Notes under the pieces: generated by a model
Told to the model about the DNA's origin: nothing
What the model saw: the letters and a program-made list of their open reading frames with translations, nothing else
Databases searched by the model: none
In this document: one piece after another, positions 27,143 to 35,964 of the stretch
Layout: each line of letters opens with the position of its first letter
Position numbering within the stretch: the stretch's first letter is position 1
Made by a program: the position numbers and the translations under genes
Source: Actinomadura cremea
Lineage (GTDB): Bacteria > Actinomycetota > Actinomycetes > Streptosporangiales > Streptosporangiaceae
Assembly (NCBI RefSeq): GCF_014648495.1
Contig: NZ_BMRF01000011.1
Location: forward strand, 62,001 to 126,000
Length of the DNA: 64,000 bases
Direction of reading: 5' to 3'

Positions 27143-28257
27143 CCGGGGAACCTCGCCATCGAGCCGCCGGCGGCCACGACGTCGGGCCGCCGCGGCGGCC
27201 CGAACAGCAGCCCGGCGAGCAGGCCGAGGTCGGTCTCCGGGAGCCCCCCGTCGAGCAGGGCCGCCAGCCGCGACCGGGCGAAGACGCGGTCTAGCCCGAC
27301 GTAGCGCAGCCCGATGAGCGCGTTGTGCGCCGTCGGCGTCAGCGGCAGGAAGCGGTGGGCGTTCTGGCTGGTCCAGACGATCTGGCGGGCCGACGCGGAG
27401 ACGACGCGAGGCGCGCGCCGGAACCGCTCCGGATCGGCGGTGAACGCCGCGTCCAGCAGGCCGCGCACGCTCGGGGCCGTCTCGCCCAGGCCGAGATGGC
27501 AGATCAGCGCCTCGGCGCCCGGCAGCCCGGCCAGTCGGCGCACCGCCCGCAGCAGCGTGCGCGCGGCCACGTCCCTGGGGAGCGCGTCCACCCGCGCGGC
27601 GGGCATCGCGGGCAGCACTCCGCCGGGCAGATCGTCCCAGCGGTCCGCGAGCATGTAGAGGGAGTTGCGGCGGACCGTCCGTCCCGTCGTGCTGTTGCCC
27701 ACCAGCGCGCACAGCCGGAGGATCAGCAGCGGGGAGTCCTCGCCGGCCAGCGCCGTCAGGCGCCGCTCCGCCAGCAGCTTGGCCTGCTCGTAGACCGTCC
27801 GGTCGGCGCGGCGCGGGTAGGGCAGTTCGGCGATCTCACCGACCGCGCCGCCCGCCGCGTAGGCCGACCCTGCGTACAGGTAGGGAACGCGGCGCCCGGA
27901 CAGCGCGGTGAGCTCCCGGGCCAGGAGGTACCCGTGCTCGGCGCCCAGCACGTGCGTGGTGTAGATGTCGCTGCCGCGTCCGGCCCAGTTGGTCTGGCCG
28001 GCGAGGTTCACGACGGCGTCGGCCTCGTCCGCGAGCCGCCGGATCGCGGCCTCGTCCAGGCCCCAGCGGTGCACCCGCACATCGCCCCGCACCGGCTCGT
28101 GGACCAGCGCCGGATCGGGCGGCCGCAGCCGCCCCGCCGTCCGGCGCCCCCGGTCCGGGACGCGCAGCAGCGGGATCATGGTGCAGCCCGCCCCGCCCAT
28201 CGTCTCCAGCAGGCCGGCGCCGAGCTGACCGGTGGCGCCCGCCACCAGGAGCCTCAT
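27139..28257 (-). CDS. SDR-family, thioester-reductase-like protein
   Basis: 372-aa extended SDR. GATGQLGAG at residues 7-15 binds the nucleotide; VVNLAGQTNWAG, then PYLYAGSAYAAGG and YEQAKLLAERRL match the order in fatty-acyl-CoA reductases and carboxylate/thioester reductase domains, where YxxxK is catalytic. The C-terminal 120 residues are a probable substrate-binding cap. ATG 28257 overlaps the dehydrogenase stop. A plausible role is reduction of an acyl-ACP thioester to aldehyde or alcohol; epimerase activity cannot be excluded. Confidence 0.75.
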   Translation of the reverse strand: MRLLVAGATGQLGAGLLETMGGAGCTMIPLLRVPDRGRRTAGRLRPPDPALVHEPVRGDVRVHRWGLDEAAIRRLADEADAVVNLAGQTNWAGRGSDIYTTHVLGAEHGYLLARELTALSGRRVPYLYAGSAYAAGGAVGEIAELPYPRRADRTVYEQAKLLAERRLTALAGEDSPLLILRLCALVGNSTTGRTVRRNSLYMLADRWDDLPGGVLPAMPAARVDALPRDVAARTLLRAVRRLAGLPGAEALICHLGLGETAPSVRGLLDAAFTADPERFRRAPRVVSASARQIVWTSQNAHRFLPLTPTAHNALIGLRYVGLDRVFARSRLAALLDGGLPETDLGLLAGLLFGPPRRPDVVAAGGSMARFPG

Positions 28258-29432
28258 TCGCCGGTCCCGACGGTGGCGTCGTAGGCGGCGAAGTCGGGGA
28301 CGAGCCCGGACGCCACCATCTCCCACATCATCTCGTCCGTCCCGCCGCCGACCCGGCCGATCCGGACGTCCCGCCACATCCTCGCCATGGGAGTCTCGTC
28401 CTCCAGGTATCCGGCGCCGCCGAACAGGTGCATGCATTCGGTGACCGTCCGTTCCGCGAACCGGACGGCGGTGACCTTCAGCGCGGCCGCCTCCCGCGCG
28501 CCCGCGCCGCCCGGCTGGAACGCCGTCGCGGCCGCGCCGTGCACGCCGGAGCGCAGCACGACGAGTTCGGCCTGGAGCCGCGCCAGCCGCAGGCGGAGCG
28601 CCTGGTGCTCGATCAGCGGCCGCCCGAACTGCTCGCGGCGGTGCAGATGCGCGCAGGCCAGCCCGATCGCCAGCTCGCACACGCCGACCGCGTGCGCCGC
28701 GACGGCCATCCGCTCGTGGCTCAGCGCCCACGTCGCCACGGTCAGGCCGAGCCCGGGACGGCCCACCACCGCCTCGCCGGGGACCCAGGTGTCGACCGCC
28801 GTCCAGGTGGTGTCCAGCGACGCGGTGCCCAGCTTGGCCAGCCTGCGGACCTCGCGCAGCCCCTCGGCGGGGACCCGGATCAGGCTCAGGGCGGCGAGAC
28901 CCGAGTCGCCCGTACGGCACAGGAGCAGGGCGAAGTCGGCGGCGCGCCCCAGCGACAGGTACTTCTTCTCACCGCGCACGCGCCAGCCCGTCCCGTCCCG
29001 GACGGCCGTGGTCGCGATGCCGTTCAGGTCCGAGCCGCCGGCGGGCTCGGACGCGCCGAAGCAGCCGACCAGATCGCCGCTCAGCACGCCCTCCAGCGTC
29101 TCCGCGAGCAGGTCCGACCGGCCGTAGCGGGTGAGGGCCGCGGCCACGGTCTCCACGACGATGCCGACGCCGACGCCGACGCCGCCCGCCCGCGCCAGTT
29201 CCTCCGCCAGGATCGCGGCGCGACCGGGATCGCCGCCCGGACCCGGTGTCCAGCGTTCCCGGATCAGGCCGGTGCGGCCGAGCGCGGCGAGCGCCGCGCG
29301 GGGGAACTCGCCCGCCTCCTCCGCCGCCGGCACCAGCGGCATGATCCCGTCGCCCACGGCGGCGCGCACCCGGTCCCGGAAGGCGTCCACGTGCGGGCCG
29401 GTGAGGCCGGCCCCGTACAACGGCCGCGTCAC
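28254..29432 (-). CDS. Acyl-CoA (or acyl-ACP) dehydrogenase
   Basis: 392-aa flavin-dependent acyl dehydrogenase. Visible blocks: GCFGASEPAGGSDLNG (FAD/substrate region near residue 135), REQFGRPLIEHQA near 272, CMHLFGGAGYLEDETPMARMWRD near 335 and the C-terminal GGGTDEMMWEM. The medium-chain-type catalytic Glu position (EGT) reads Gly, while LSHERMAVAA keeps the Glu used as base by long-chain and isovaleryl enzymes, so activity is likely. Beside FAAL and ACP such enzymes usually desaturate a carrier-bound acyl chain. The GTG start overlaps the FAAL stop. Confidence 0.88.
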   Translation of the reverse strand: MTRPLYGAGLTGPHVDAFRDRVRAAVGDGIMPLVPAAEEAGEFPRAALAALGRTGLIRERWTPGPGGDPGRAAILAEELARAGGVGVGVGIVVETVAAALTRYGRSDLLAETLEGVLSGDLVGCFGASEPAGGSDLNGIATTAVRDGTGWRVRGEKKYLSLGRAADFALLLCRTGDSGLAALSLIRVPAEGLREVRRLAKLGTASLDTTWTAVDTWVPGEAVVGRPGLGLTVATWALSHERMAVAAHAVGVCELAIGLACAHLHRREQFGRPLIEHQALRLRLARLQAELVVLRSGVHGAAATAFQPGGAGAREAAALKVTAVRFAERTVTECMHLFGGAGYLEDETPMARMWRDVRIGRVGGGTDEMMWEMVASGLVPDFAAYDATVGTGE

Positions 29433-31099
29433 GGCCGGGCCCCCGCGTGCTCGGACGAGGCCAGCAGCGGGCCGTCGATCTCCCCCGCCAGCAGCCGCCG
29501 CCACATCGTGCGGCGGCGGGGCTTGCCGCTGGAGGTCAGCTCGATCACGCCCGCCTTCACCCGCAGGACGCGGACGGTCACGTCCGGCCCCACCAGCGGG
29601 ACGAGGCAGGCGACGACGTTCTCCGCGGACGGCGCCGCCGTGAGCACGCACACGGTCGGCTCGTCGCCCAGGTGCCCGGCGAGCACGGCGGTCCGCTGCC
29701 GGGTGAGCAGCCCCTCCTCGGCGAGCGCCGCTTCGAGGTCCTCGACGTACACGTTGCGCCCGCGCACCTGGAGGCTGTCGCCGATGCGTCCCACGACGTA
29801 CAGCTCCCCGTCGAGCAGGAAGCCCGCGTCGCCGGTGAACAGCTCGCCGTCCTCGAACCGGGTGGCCCGGTCCTCCTGCTCGCGGGTGTGGCCCGGCGCC
29901 ACCGACGGCCCGCGCACGGCGATCTCCCCGAGGCTCCCGTCCGGGAGGGCGCGGCCGAGGTCGTCGACGATCCGCACCGTGAGCCCGTCGAGCGGCGTCC
30001 CGCAGCCCACGTGCCAGGTCCCGGGTCCGGCGGGCGGGCGGCGCGAGACCGGCGCCGAGCCGACCAGCGGCAGCGGCTCTCCCATCCGGACGGGTCCGGG
30101 GGCGACCGCGACGGCCTTCGCGACCCGGCCCAGGGGTGCGCAGGAGACGCCGAGCGTGGCCTCCGCCAGCCCGTAGGCGGGTCTCAGCGCCGACGGGCGC
30201 AGGCCGCAGGGACGCAGCAGCTCCAGGAACGCGGCGGCCGCGTCCAGGTGGATCCGTTCGGCGCCGGTGACGATCGCCTCGACCCCCGACAGGTCCAGCC
30301 CGCCGAGCCGGTCGGGCCGGACGCGCCGGACGACGTACTCCAGGCCGAAGTTGGGCACCAGCATGACGACGCCCGGCCGGGCGTGATGCTCGCGCAGCCA
30401 GCGCAGCGGCTGCTGGACGAACTGCTCGGGCCGCATCAGCCCGACGGCCTCCCCCCGGACCACCGGGGTGAGCAGCCCGAAGATCAGTCCGAGGTCGTGG
30501 TACAGCGGCAGCCAGGACACGCCGGTGCCCGCGGCCCGGCCCGCCCAGCGCTGCTCGATCATCGCGATGTTGGCCTCCAGGTTGCCCCGGCTCACCCGGA
30601 CGCCGCGGGGCCTCCCCCGCGAACCCGAGGTGAACTGCAGGAGGGCCGTCTCCGCCGGCGTCCACGATCCGGGCGGGGCGTCGCGCGCGTCCGGGGGCGG
30701 GAGGACCGTGCGGGACGGCCCGGCGACGGCGGCCGCGACCTCGGCCAGGTCCCGGTCGGCGAGCACCAGGGCGGCGCCGCACTCCTCGATCACCTGTGCC
30801 GCGTGCGCACGCCACCGCCGGGCGTCGCCGAGCGCGGCGGGCGGGGCGAGCGGCGCCGGAGTGCCGCCGGCCGCGAGCACCCCGAAGAACGAGGCGGCGA
30901 ACCCGGGCCCGGTCCGGTGCAGGATGACGACGACCTGCCCGGTGGTGAGCCCGTGGTCGCGCAGGGCGCGGGCGGTCGCGCGGACGAGCCCGGCGAGCCG
31001 CGCGTACGGGACGGACTCCCAGGCGCCGTCGTCGGTCAGGTACCGCAGTCCTTCGGATGCCGACGGCGCGTCGAGCCAGTCCAGGAGCCCGGTGGTCAT
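29429..31099 (-). CDS. Fatty-acyl-AMP ligase (FAAL/FadD-like)
   Basis: 556-aa ANL-superfamily adenylating enzyme that activates a carboxylic acid and passes it to a carrier protein. Motifs in order: LLQFTSGSRGRPRGVRVSRG (A3 loop, residue about 160), WLPLYHDLGLIFG, AYGLAEATLGVS (A5), ELFTGDAGFLLDGELYVVGR (A7), and the C-terminal Lys region SSGKPRRRTMW (A10). YHDLGL and the shortened C-terminal domain favour FAAL over CoA ligase. It overlaps its neighbours by 4 nt on both sides. The natural partner is the ACP at 24452. Confidence 0.9.
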   Translation of the reverse strand: MTTGLLDWLDAPSASEGLRYLTDDGAWESVPYARLAGLVRATARALRDHGLTTGQVVVILHRTGPGFAASFFGVLAAGGTPAPLAPPAALGDARRWRAHAAQVIEECGAALVLADRDLAEVAAAVAGPSRTVLPPPDARDAPPGSWTPAETALLQFTSGSRGRPRGVRVSRGNLEANIAMIEQRWAGRAAGTGVSWLPLYHDLGLIFGLLTPVVRGEAVGLMRPEQFVQQPLRWLREHHARPGVVMLVPNFGLEYVVRRVRPDRLGGLDLSGVEAIVTGAERIHLDAAAAFLELLRPCGLRPSALRPAYGLAEATLGVSCAPLGRVAKAVAVAPGPVRMGEPLPLVGSAPVSRRPPAGPGTWHVGCGTPLDGLTVRIVDDLGRALPDGSLGEIAVRGPSVAPGHTREQEDRATRFEDGELFTGDAGFLLDGELYVVGRIGDSLQVRGRNVYVEDLEAALAEEGLLTRQRTAVLAGHLGDEPTVCVLTAAPSAENVVACLVPLVGPDVTVRVLRVKAGVIELTSSGKPRRRTMWRRLLAGEIDGPLLASSEHAGARP

Positions 31100-31653
31100 G
31101 GCAGCTCCAGGGTGAGCCGCAGGTCGCGGTGCAGTTCCATCCAGACCTCGTGGTAGGAGTCGCACAGCACGCCGGTCAGCGCGGTGGAGTCCCCGGACTC
31201 GAAGCGGTCGCGCGCGGCGGTGAGGCGGCTCGCGTACCTGGCGTAGCGGGGCCGTGCGCCGGCCATCCGCTCCGCCACCGCGAGCAGGTCCCGGTGCAGC
31301 TCCGCCAGTTCCGCGCGGGCGTCCGCCTCGGTCGTCTCCCGGCGCTGCCTGCGGGTGCACAGGTCCTTGACGCGGTGGTCGAGCGGCATGAACCGCTCGT
31401 GGCAGGCGCGCAGCACCCCGGCGGCGTCGGGGGCGAGGTCCGCGCGCAGCTCGGCGGTGTGCAGCGACCGTCCCGGGGCGGTGACCCGCCACGCCTCACG
31501 GGCGGCCACGAAGACCGCCGTGCCCGCGGCGACGTGGTCCTGCGCGGCGCGCCGGACGGCGGGTTCGGGCCGGCCGGTCATCAGCGTCAGGTGCGCGGTC
31601 CCCGCCATCCCCTTCACGCACAGCGCGTGCAGCACCTCGAACCCGTCCTTCAC
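31096..31653 (-). CDS. Unknown protein with winged-helix-like N-terminus
   Basis: 185-aa soluble protein that I do not recognise. Residues 1-65 (VLHALCVKGMAGTAHLTLMTG, then AVRRAAQDHVAAGTAVFVAAREAWRVTAPG) have the helix-helix-wing rhythm of a small winged-helix domain. Residues 70-185 are charged helices with a possible helical-bundle or coiled-coil fold (RYARYASRLTAARDRFESG). It is embedded in the chained operon between FAAL and the reductase fusion, with 4-nt overlaps on both sides, so it is probably needed in stoichiometric amounts: a local regulator or a pathway accessory protein. Confidence 0.6.
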   Translation of the reverse strand: MKDGFEVLHALCVKGMAGTAHLTLMTGRPEPAVRRAAQDHVAAGTAVFVAAREAWRVTAPGRSLHTAELRADLAPDAAGVLRACHERFMPLDHRVKDLCTRRQRRETTEADARAELAELHRDLLAVAERMAGARPRYARYASRLTAARDRFESGDSTALTGVLCDSYHEVWMELHRDLRLTLELP

Positions 31654-33710
31654 CGGTGCTCTCCGGATTCGGCGGGTGCGGCCACCGCGTCGGCGAAGCC
31701 GAGCAGGATGCGCGCGGGCAGGTCCTCCGCCACCTCGGCGGCGGCCTTCCGCGCGAGCTCCCGCTCCTCCCGGCAGGCGGCGGCCGCCGCGGCGAGCGCC
31801 GCATCGCGCAGCCGGGGGTCGGCGGCGAGCCGCGCGGCGGTGAGTCCGGGCTCGTCGAGCAGCTCCGGGAGGGCCGAGACCCGCCCGTCGAGCATCGCCG
31901 CCAGGGAGGTGTCCAGGCGGGTGCGCCCGCCGCGCAGCGCGAGGATGTCCTCGGCGTGCACGAAGGCGCGGCCGCAGTGCCGGCCGAACTCGCGGAGCGG
32001 GGCGACGGCTCCGGAGGGCGCGTCCGCGAGCAGCGCCCCCGCCCGGAGCGGATACTCGAACATCGCGGCGAACACGTCGGTGGCCGAGGTGCCCGGGGCC
32101 GCGTCCAGGTACCGGGCCCGCAGCACCGTCAGCTCCGCGAGCCAGTCGGAGAACGACCACGACAGCTCGGGTGCGTGCTTGGCGACCAGCGTGCATGCCT
32201 GGGCGAGGAGGAAGTCCCCGGCGAGGACCGTGGTGGCCGACGACCAGTCGACGCCCCGTCCGCCGGGCGGCGCGGGCGCCGCCGGGCCGAGGAAGGCCAG
32301 CCCGCCGAGCGAGGCCAGCTCGATGGCCGAGCCGGTCGTGACGCGTCCGACCTCGGGGAACGCACCGGCGCTCATGAGGCCGGCGCACAGCAGCACCGCC
32401 GGCCGGAGGCTGCGGTGGGTGGGCCCGCCGCCGGTGATGAGCATCCGCGCGATGAACGGCCACTCCCGCCGGACGGCCGCGACCGACACCTCGTCGCAGC
32501 CGGCGAGGAAGGGCTGCAGCAGCAGCGACTCGCCCGCGCCCGCCTCGAAGGGCTCGGCGGCGGTCACGCCCGCGATGCCCTCGGGCAGCAGCACCGCCCG
32601 GCGGCCCTTGGAGAAGAACGGGTGGTCGCTCTCGGCGGTCGCCGCGAGCACCCGCCAGGCGAGGTGGTAGCGCCGGGCGGCGTGCCGGGCCGTCTCGAAG
32701 TAGCCGACGAACGCCCGGGTGAGCGCCCTGCCGTAGGAGCGCGCCGCCGCTTCGGGGTCGTCCGGGTGGCGGGCGATGGACTCGGCGGCCAGCAGCCCGC
32801 TCTGCACCGCGTAGCTCAGCCCCTCGCCGGTGAACGGGTTGACGAGGCCGGCGGCGTCGCCGACCACCAGGCGGCCGTCGTCCACCGCGTGCTCGGGGGC
32901 GAAGCCGCTGTCGACCGGGCCCGACGAGAGCGGGCCGTCCGGGCGTGCCGCGCCGAACCGCGGATCGGCCTCGGCGAGCCCCTCGAGGGCCCCGGCCATC
33001 AGGGCCTCCGGATCCCGGCCGCCTCCGGTGACGCTGATCGTGACCCCGCCGCCGGAGGCGGGCAGCACCCAGACGCAGGACGGCTGGGCCTTGGGGTCGC
33101 TGCCGGCGGGAGTGACCAGCTGGAGCAGGATCCGGTCACCGGCTTCGACGCCGGTGAAGCGCCGCGCGCACTGCGACCGCGCGCCGGCGGCGCCGGCATC
33201 GACGCCCGCATCGCCGCCGGTCGGCCGGCGGCCCGCGGCGGCGCCGGTGGCGAGGACGACATGCGCGGCGGTGACGACCGAGCCGTCCGCCAGTGTCGCG
33301 CGGTGGCCGTCGCCGGCGCGGTTCAGGTCGGTCACCCGCCCGCTCAGCGGGAGGACCCCCGTCTCGACGGCGACACCGCGGAGCGAGGCGGTCAGCCGGG
33401 CGCCGTCGCACACGGCCATCCCCGCGTCGTCGATCACGCGCCGGGTGCGGGCACCGAACCACAGGTCGAGCGCCTCGATCGGACGCGGGGACGCCGCGTC
33501 CCATCCGCCGAGCGTCCCCAGCGCATGGCGGGCGGGGCCGCTGACGACGACGTCGTGGAACGTTCCCGCAGGCGGGTCGTCCGAGAGCGCCGTCCGCAGG
33601 CCCTGGCGGGCGAGGGCGGCGGCCGCCGCGGTACCGGCGGGGCCGCCGCCGACGACGAGGACATCGACGTGCTCGGTCACGGGCGTCTCCAATGTGTGGT
33701 CGGTCGTCAT
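31650..33710 (-). CDS. Geranylgeranyl-reductase-like flavoprotein fused to a degenerate polyprenyl-synthase domain
   Basis: 686-aa two-domain protein in one open frame. Residues 1-400 are an FAD monooxygenase-fold reductase (VLVVGGGPAGTAAAAALA at 18-35; GDAAGLVNPFTGEGLSYAVQ near 295) of the geranylgeranyl-reductase group. Residues about 405-680 follow the all-helical polyprenyl synthase pattern (HRSLRPAVLLCAGLM; TTVLAGDFLLAQA; EFGRHCGRAFVHAEDILAL), but the first DDxxD is gone (ASLGGLAFLGPAAP) and the second reads EDILA. So the prenyl half is probably not catalytic and may bind a prenyl substrate or pair with the active synthase at 38487. ATG 33710 overlaps the upstream stop. Confidence 0.75.
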   Translation of the reverse strand: MTTDHTLETPVTEHVDVLVVGGGPAGTAAAAALARQGLRTALSDDPPAGTFHDVVVSGPARHALGTLGGWDAASPRPIEALDLWFGARTRRVIDDAGMAVCDGARLTASLRGVAVETGVLPLSGRVTDLNRAGDGHRATLADGSVVTAAHVVLATGAAAGRRPTGGDAGVDAGAAGARSQCARRFTGVEAGDRILLQLVTPAGSDPKAQPSCVWVLPASGGGVTISVTGGGRDPEALMAGALEGLAEADPRFGAARPDGPLSSGPVDSGFAPEHAVDDGRLVVGDAAGLVNPFTGEGLSYAVQSGLLAAESIARHPDDPEAAARSYGRALTRAFVGYFETARHAARRYHLAWRVLAATAESDHPFFSKGRRAVLLPEGIAGVTAAEPFEAGAGESLLLQPFLAGCDEVSVAAVRREWPFIARMLITGGGPTHRSLRPAVLLCAGLMSAGAFPEVGRVTTGSAIELASLGGLAFLGPAAPAPPGGRGVDWSSATTVLAGDFLLAQACTLVAKHAPELSWSFSDWLAELTVLRARYLDAAPGTSATDVFAAMFEYPLRAGALLADAPSGAVAPLREFGRHCGRAFVHAEDILALRGGRTRLDTSLAAMLDGRVSALPELLDEPGLTAARLAADPRLRDAALAAAAAACREERELARKAAAEVAEDLPARILLGFADAVAAPAESGEHR

Positions 33711-34426
33711 CGGTCGGTGAACAGGAGGTGGACGGAGGTGCCCATGGCGAGCGGCCCGGTCACGAGGTAGGCCGCCCACGCCGCCAGGGTCTGCGAGTCC
33801 AGTACGACGATGAGCCCCACCAGCGCGAACGGCGCGGCGAGCCCCGCGCCGACCTTGCGGTCGGCGAGGAACAGCAGCACCGGCGCCGCCACCAGGGCCA
33901 GGCCCGCCAGCCCCGCCGTCAGGCGGCCGACCGCCGCCCGGCGCGCCTCCTCTTCGCTGAACGCCGCCATGAAGGGCACGGCGTCCGAAAGACCGACCAG
34001 CAGGAAGCTCCCGGCCACGGCCACCACGGCGAACACCAGCACCGCGAGGACGGTGACCGGCGTCCTCGGCGCCAGTACGGTGCGCAGCGCCATCGCCGCG
34101 CCGACCGGCACCGTGACCAGGCACGAATAGAAGGCCATGGCGCCCCCGGAGACACCCGGCAGGACCAGGAGCACGGGGACGAGCGCGGTGACCAGCACCA
34201 CCAGGGCGGGCCCGCGTTCGCCGGCCAGGTGGAACGGCAACGCGGCCGCGGCGACCAGTGCGGCGGCCACGAGGACCACGACGCGCTCGTGCTGCAGCAG
34301 CCGCGCGGCGGCGAGGTCGGGCCGGCCGGACCAGTCGTACAGGCCCTTGAGCAGCAGCACCCCGCCGACGGCCACCAGCACGCAGCCGGGCACCGTCAGC
34401 GCCATCGGCCTGGCCGGCACGCCCAC
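33707..34426 (-). CDS. Multi-pass membrane protein of unknown function
   Basis: 239 aa with about seven hydrophobic helices and almost no soluble domain; no family motif recognised. The loop GLSDAVPFMAAFSEEEARRAAVGRL is the main polar segment. GTG 34426 is chosen because AGGAG lies 8 nt upstream and the frame would otherwise overlap the SGNH gene. It is the first gene of the overlapping chain and lies 22 nt behind the SGNH gene, so the operon promoter is probably the one near 36000. It might anchor a pathway complex or move a lipid product; this is inference from context only. Confidence 0.65.
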   Translation of the reverse strand: MGVPARPMALTVPGCVLVAVGGVLLLKGLYDWSGRPDLAAARLLQHERVVVLVAAALVAAAALPFHLAGERGPALVVLVTALVPVLLVLPGVSGGAMAFYSCLVTVPVGAAMALRTVLAPRTPVTVLAVLVFAVVAVAGSFLLVGLSDAVPFMAAFSEEEARRAAVGRLTAGLAGLALVAAPVLLFLADRKVGAGLAAPFALVGLIVVLDSQTLAAWAAYLVTGPLAMGTSVHLLFTDR

Positions 34427-34448
34427 GTCCCGTCTCCTTCGGCGCGGA

Positions 34449-35942
34449 TCATTCGGTGACGGTGACGGGCTCGGCCGCGCCGAACCCCATCTGGCCGTCG
34501 TCGCCGGTGATGGCGAGGCTGACGGTGTAGGTGCCGGGCTCGGTGAAGGTGTGGGTGACCTTCTCACCCGTGGCCAGCGTCCCGTCGGCGAACTCCCACA
34601 GGTACTTCTCGACCTCGCCGCCGGCCGAGCCGGTCGACTTGGAGGCGTCCAGGACGACGGTGTCGGGGCCGGTCCGCTTCATGGTGATCTCGGCCGTCGG
34701 CGGGCTCTTGGGCCGCGCGAGCTCGGTCGTGGTGACGCGGACCCGCGTCGGCCGGTCGCCGCCGGTCAGCTCCACCTTCCAGCCTCCGGCCGCGGCGCCG
34801 GGCACGTACACGCTGTCGTAGGAGGCCCGCTTGGTGCCGTTCCGGCGGTGCCGCGCGTCGGACGTCCGCTCACCGTTCGGCGACACCACCCGCATCGTGA
34901 CGTCCCCCTCCTGCCAGGTCGCGCCGAACCCCGCGCCGAGACCGCCGCCCGCCAGCGCGACCGGGACCTGGACCGTCTGGCCCGGCTGGACCGTGACATC
35001 GCTCGCCTTCCGGGTCACCCCGGCGTCGCCGGCCACCCGGGCGGCCGGGGCGGGCCGCAGGAACGCCTCCCGGACGATGCACGCGGTGTTGGCGTAGCCG
35101 GCCCGGGTCGGATGGAAGGAGTCCTCGCGCTTGGTGGGAACGACCCCGTTGAGGAACCGCTCCGCGCCCTTCGGGGGGCAGATCTCGTGGCCGTCGGTCG
35201 AGTCGTAGAGGTCGACCGGAACGGCTCCGGCGATGGTGGCCGAGGTGACGAGGTAGTTGTCGAGCCGCTGGACCCAGCTGTTCATCCACAACTGGTCGGT
35301 GAGCCGGATCATCTGGCAGCGCTGGGTGGGCCACGGCACGTTCGAGGTGCCGTCCCTCCCGCCCTCGTCGGGGAAGAACTTCGGGTAGGTCGGCACGAAG
35401 ATCCGCGCCTGGGGAGCGCGCCGCAGGATCTCCTTGAAGATCTCCTGTACGCGGTTGGTGTTCGCCGTGGTGCCCGCGTTGAGCCTGTCGAAGGCGGTCT
35501 GGAGGGCGGCGTCCTGATCGCCCTCGCAGGTCTTCCGCGCCGATGCCTTGATGCAGGCCGTGACGATGTCGGCGAACCCCATGTCGTTGCCGGAGATGCC
35601 GAGGGTCACGTGTGAGACGTCGGTGCCGAGCGCGTCGAACTGTGACGGCTCGCCCGACTTGCCGTCGTGGACGTCCTGTGTGGTGGCGCCGCTGCAGGCG
35701 ACGAAGGTGAAGGCGCCGCCGAGCACGCCGTCGGCGTCGAGCAGCGCCGGATGCGAGTACTTCGACCGGTGGCAGTCGCCGCTGTCGGGGTAGTAGTCGG
35801 CCGCGCCGACGCCGGCCTGGTAGGAGTCGCCCATCGCGACCCACCGGCCCGGTGCCGCGGCCGGTGCCGCCGGCGCCACCGCCGACGAGGCCGCGAGAAC
35901 GGTGAAGCAGGTTCCCGCGATGAAAAGGCCGCGTTGTCGCAT
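34449..35942 (-). CDS. Secreted SGNH/GDSL hydrolase with C-terminal PKD domain
   Basis: 497 aa. A signal peptide covers residues 1-30 (hydrophobic core IAGTCFTVLAASSAVAPAA). The SGNH esterase fold has nucleophile Ser40 in VAMGDSYQAGVG, the block III Asn in GISGNDMGFAD near 116 and the His/Asp block SFHPTRAGY near 277. A linker is followed by a PKD domain at about 405-497 (PPTAEI, DASKSTG, YLWEFADGT, HTFTEPGTYTVSLAI). Expected to be an extracellular esterase or lipase, with PKD for surface or polymer contact. GGTGGGGGAAG precedes ATG 35942; a strong hairpin lies in its leader. Possibly the first gene of the downstream operon. Confidence 0.9.
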   Translation of the reverse strand: MRQRGLFIAGTCFTVLAASSAVAPAAPAAAPGRWVAMGDSYQAGVGAADYYPDSGDCHRSKYSHPALLDADGVLGGAFTFVACSGATTQDVHDGKSGEPSQFDALGTDVSHVTLGISGNDMGFADIVTACIKASARKTCEGDQDAALQTAFDRLNAGTTANTNRVQEIFKEILRRAPQARIFVPTYPKFFPDEGGRDGTSNVPWPTQRCQMIRLTDQLWMNSWVQRLDNYLVTSATIAGAVPVDLYDSTDGHEICPPKGAERFLNGVVPTKREDSFHPTRAGYANTACIVREAFLRPAPAARVAGDAGVTRKASDVTVQPGQTVQVPVALAGGGLGAGFGATWQEGDVTMRVVSPNGERTSDARHRRNGTKRASYDSVYVPGAAAGGWKVELTGGDRPTRVRVTTTELARPKSPPTAEITMKRTGPDTVVLDASKSTGSAGGEVEKYLWEFADGTLATGEKVTHTFTEPGTYTVSLAITGDDGQMGFGAAEPVTVTE

Positions 35943-35964
35943 TTACTTCCCCCACCCAGGAGAA

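Noticed and set aside
28254-29432. Acyl dehydrogenase as a dead enzyme because EGT reads GGT
   Set aside because: Several dehydrogenase subfamilies carry Gly there and use a Glu on another helix. LSHERM supplies one in the right region.
31650-34124. Longer reading of the reductase/prenyl-synthase fusion, upstream of ATG 33710
   Set aside because: The added residues are a shadow of the membrane protein gene. The Rossmann motif begins normally after ATG 33710. The downstream fusion itself is in one uninterrupted frame and is kept.
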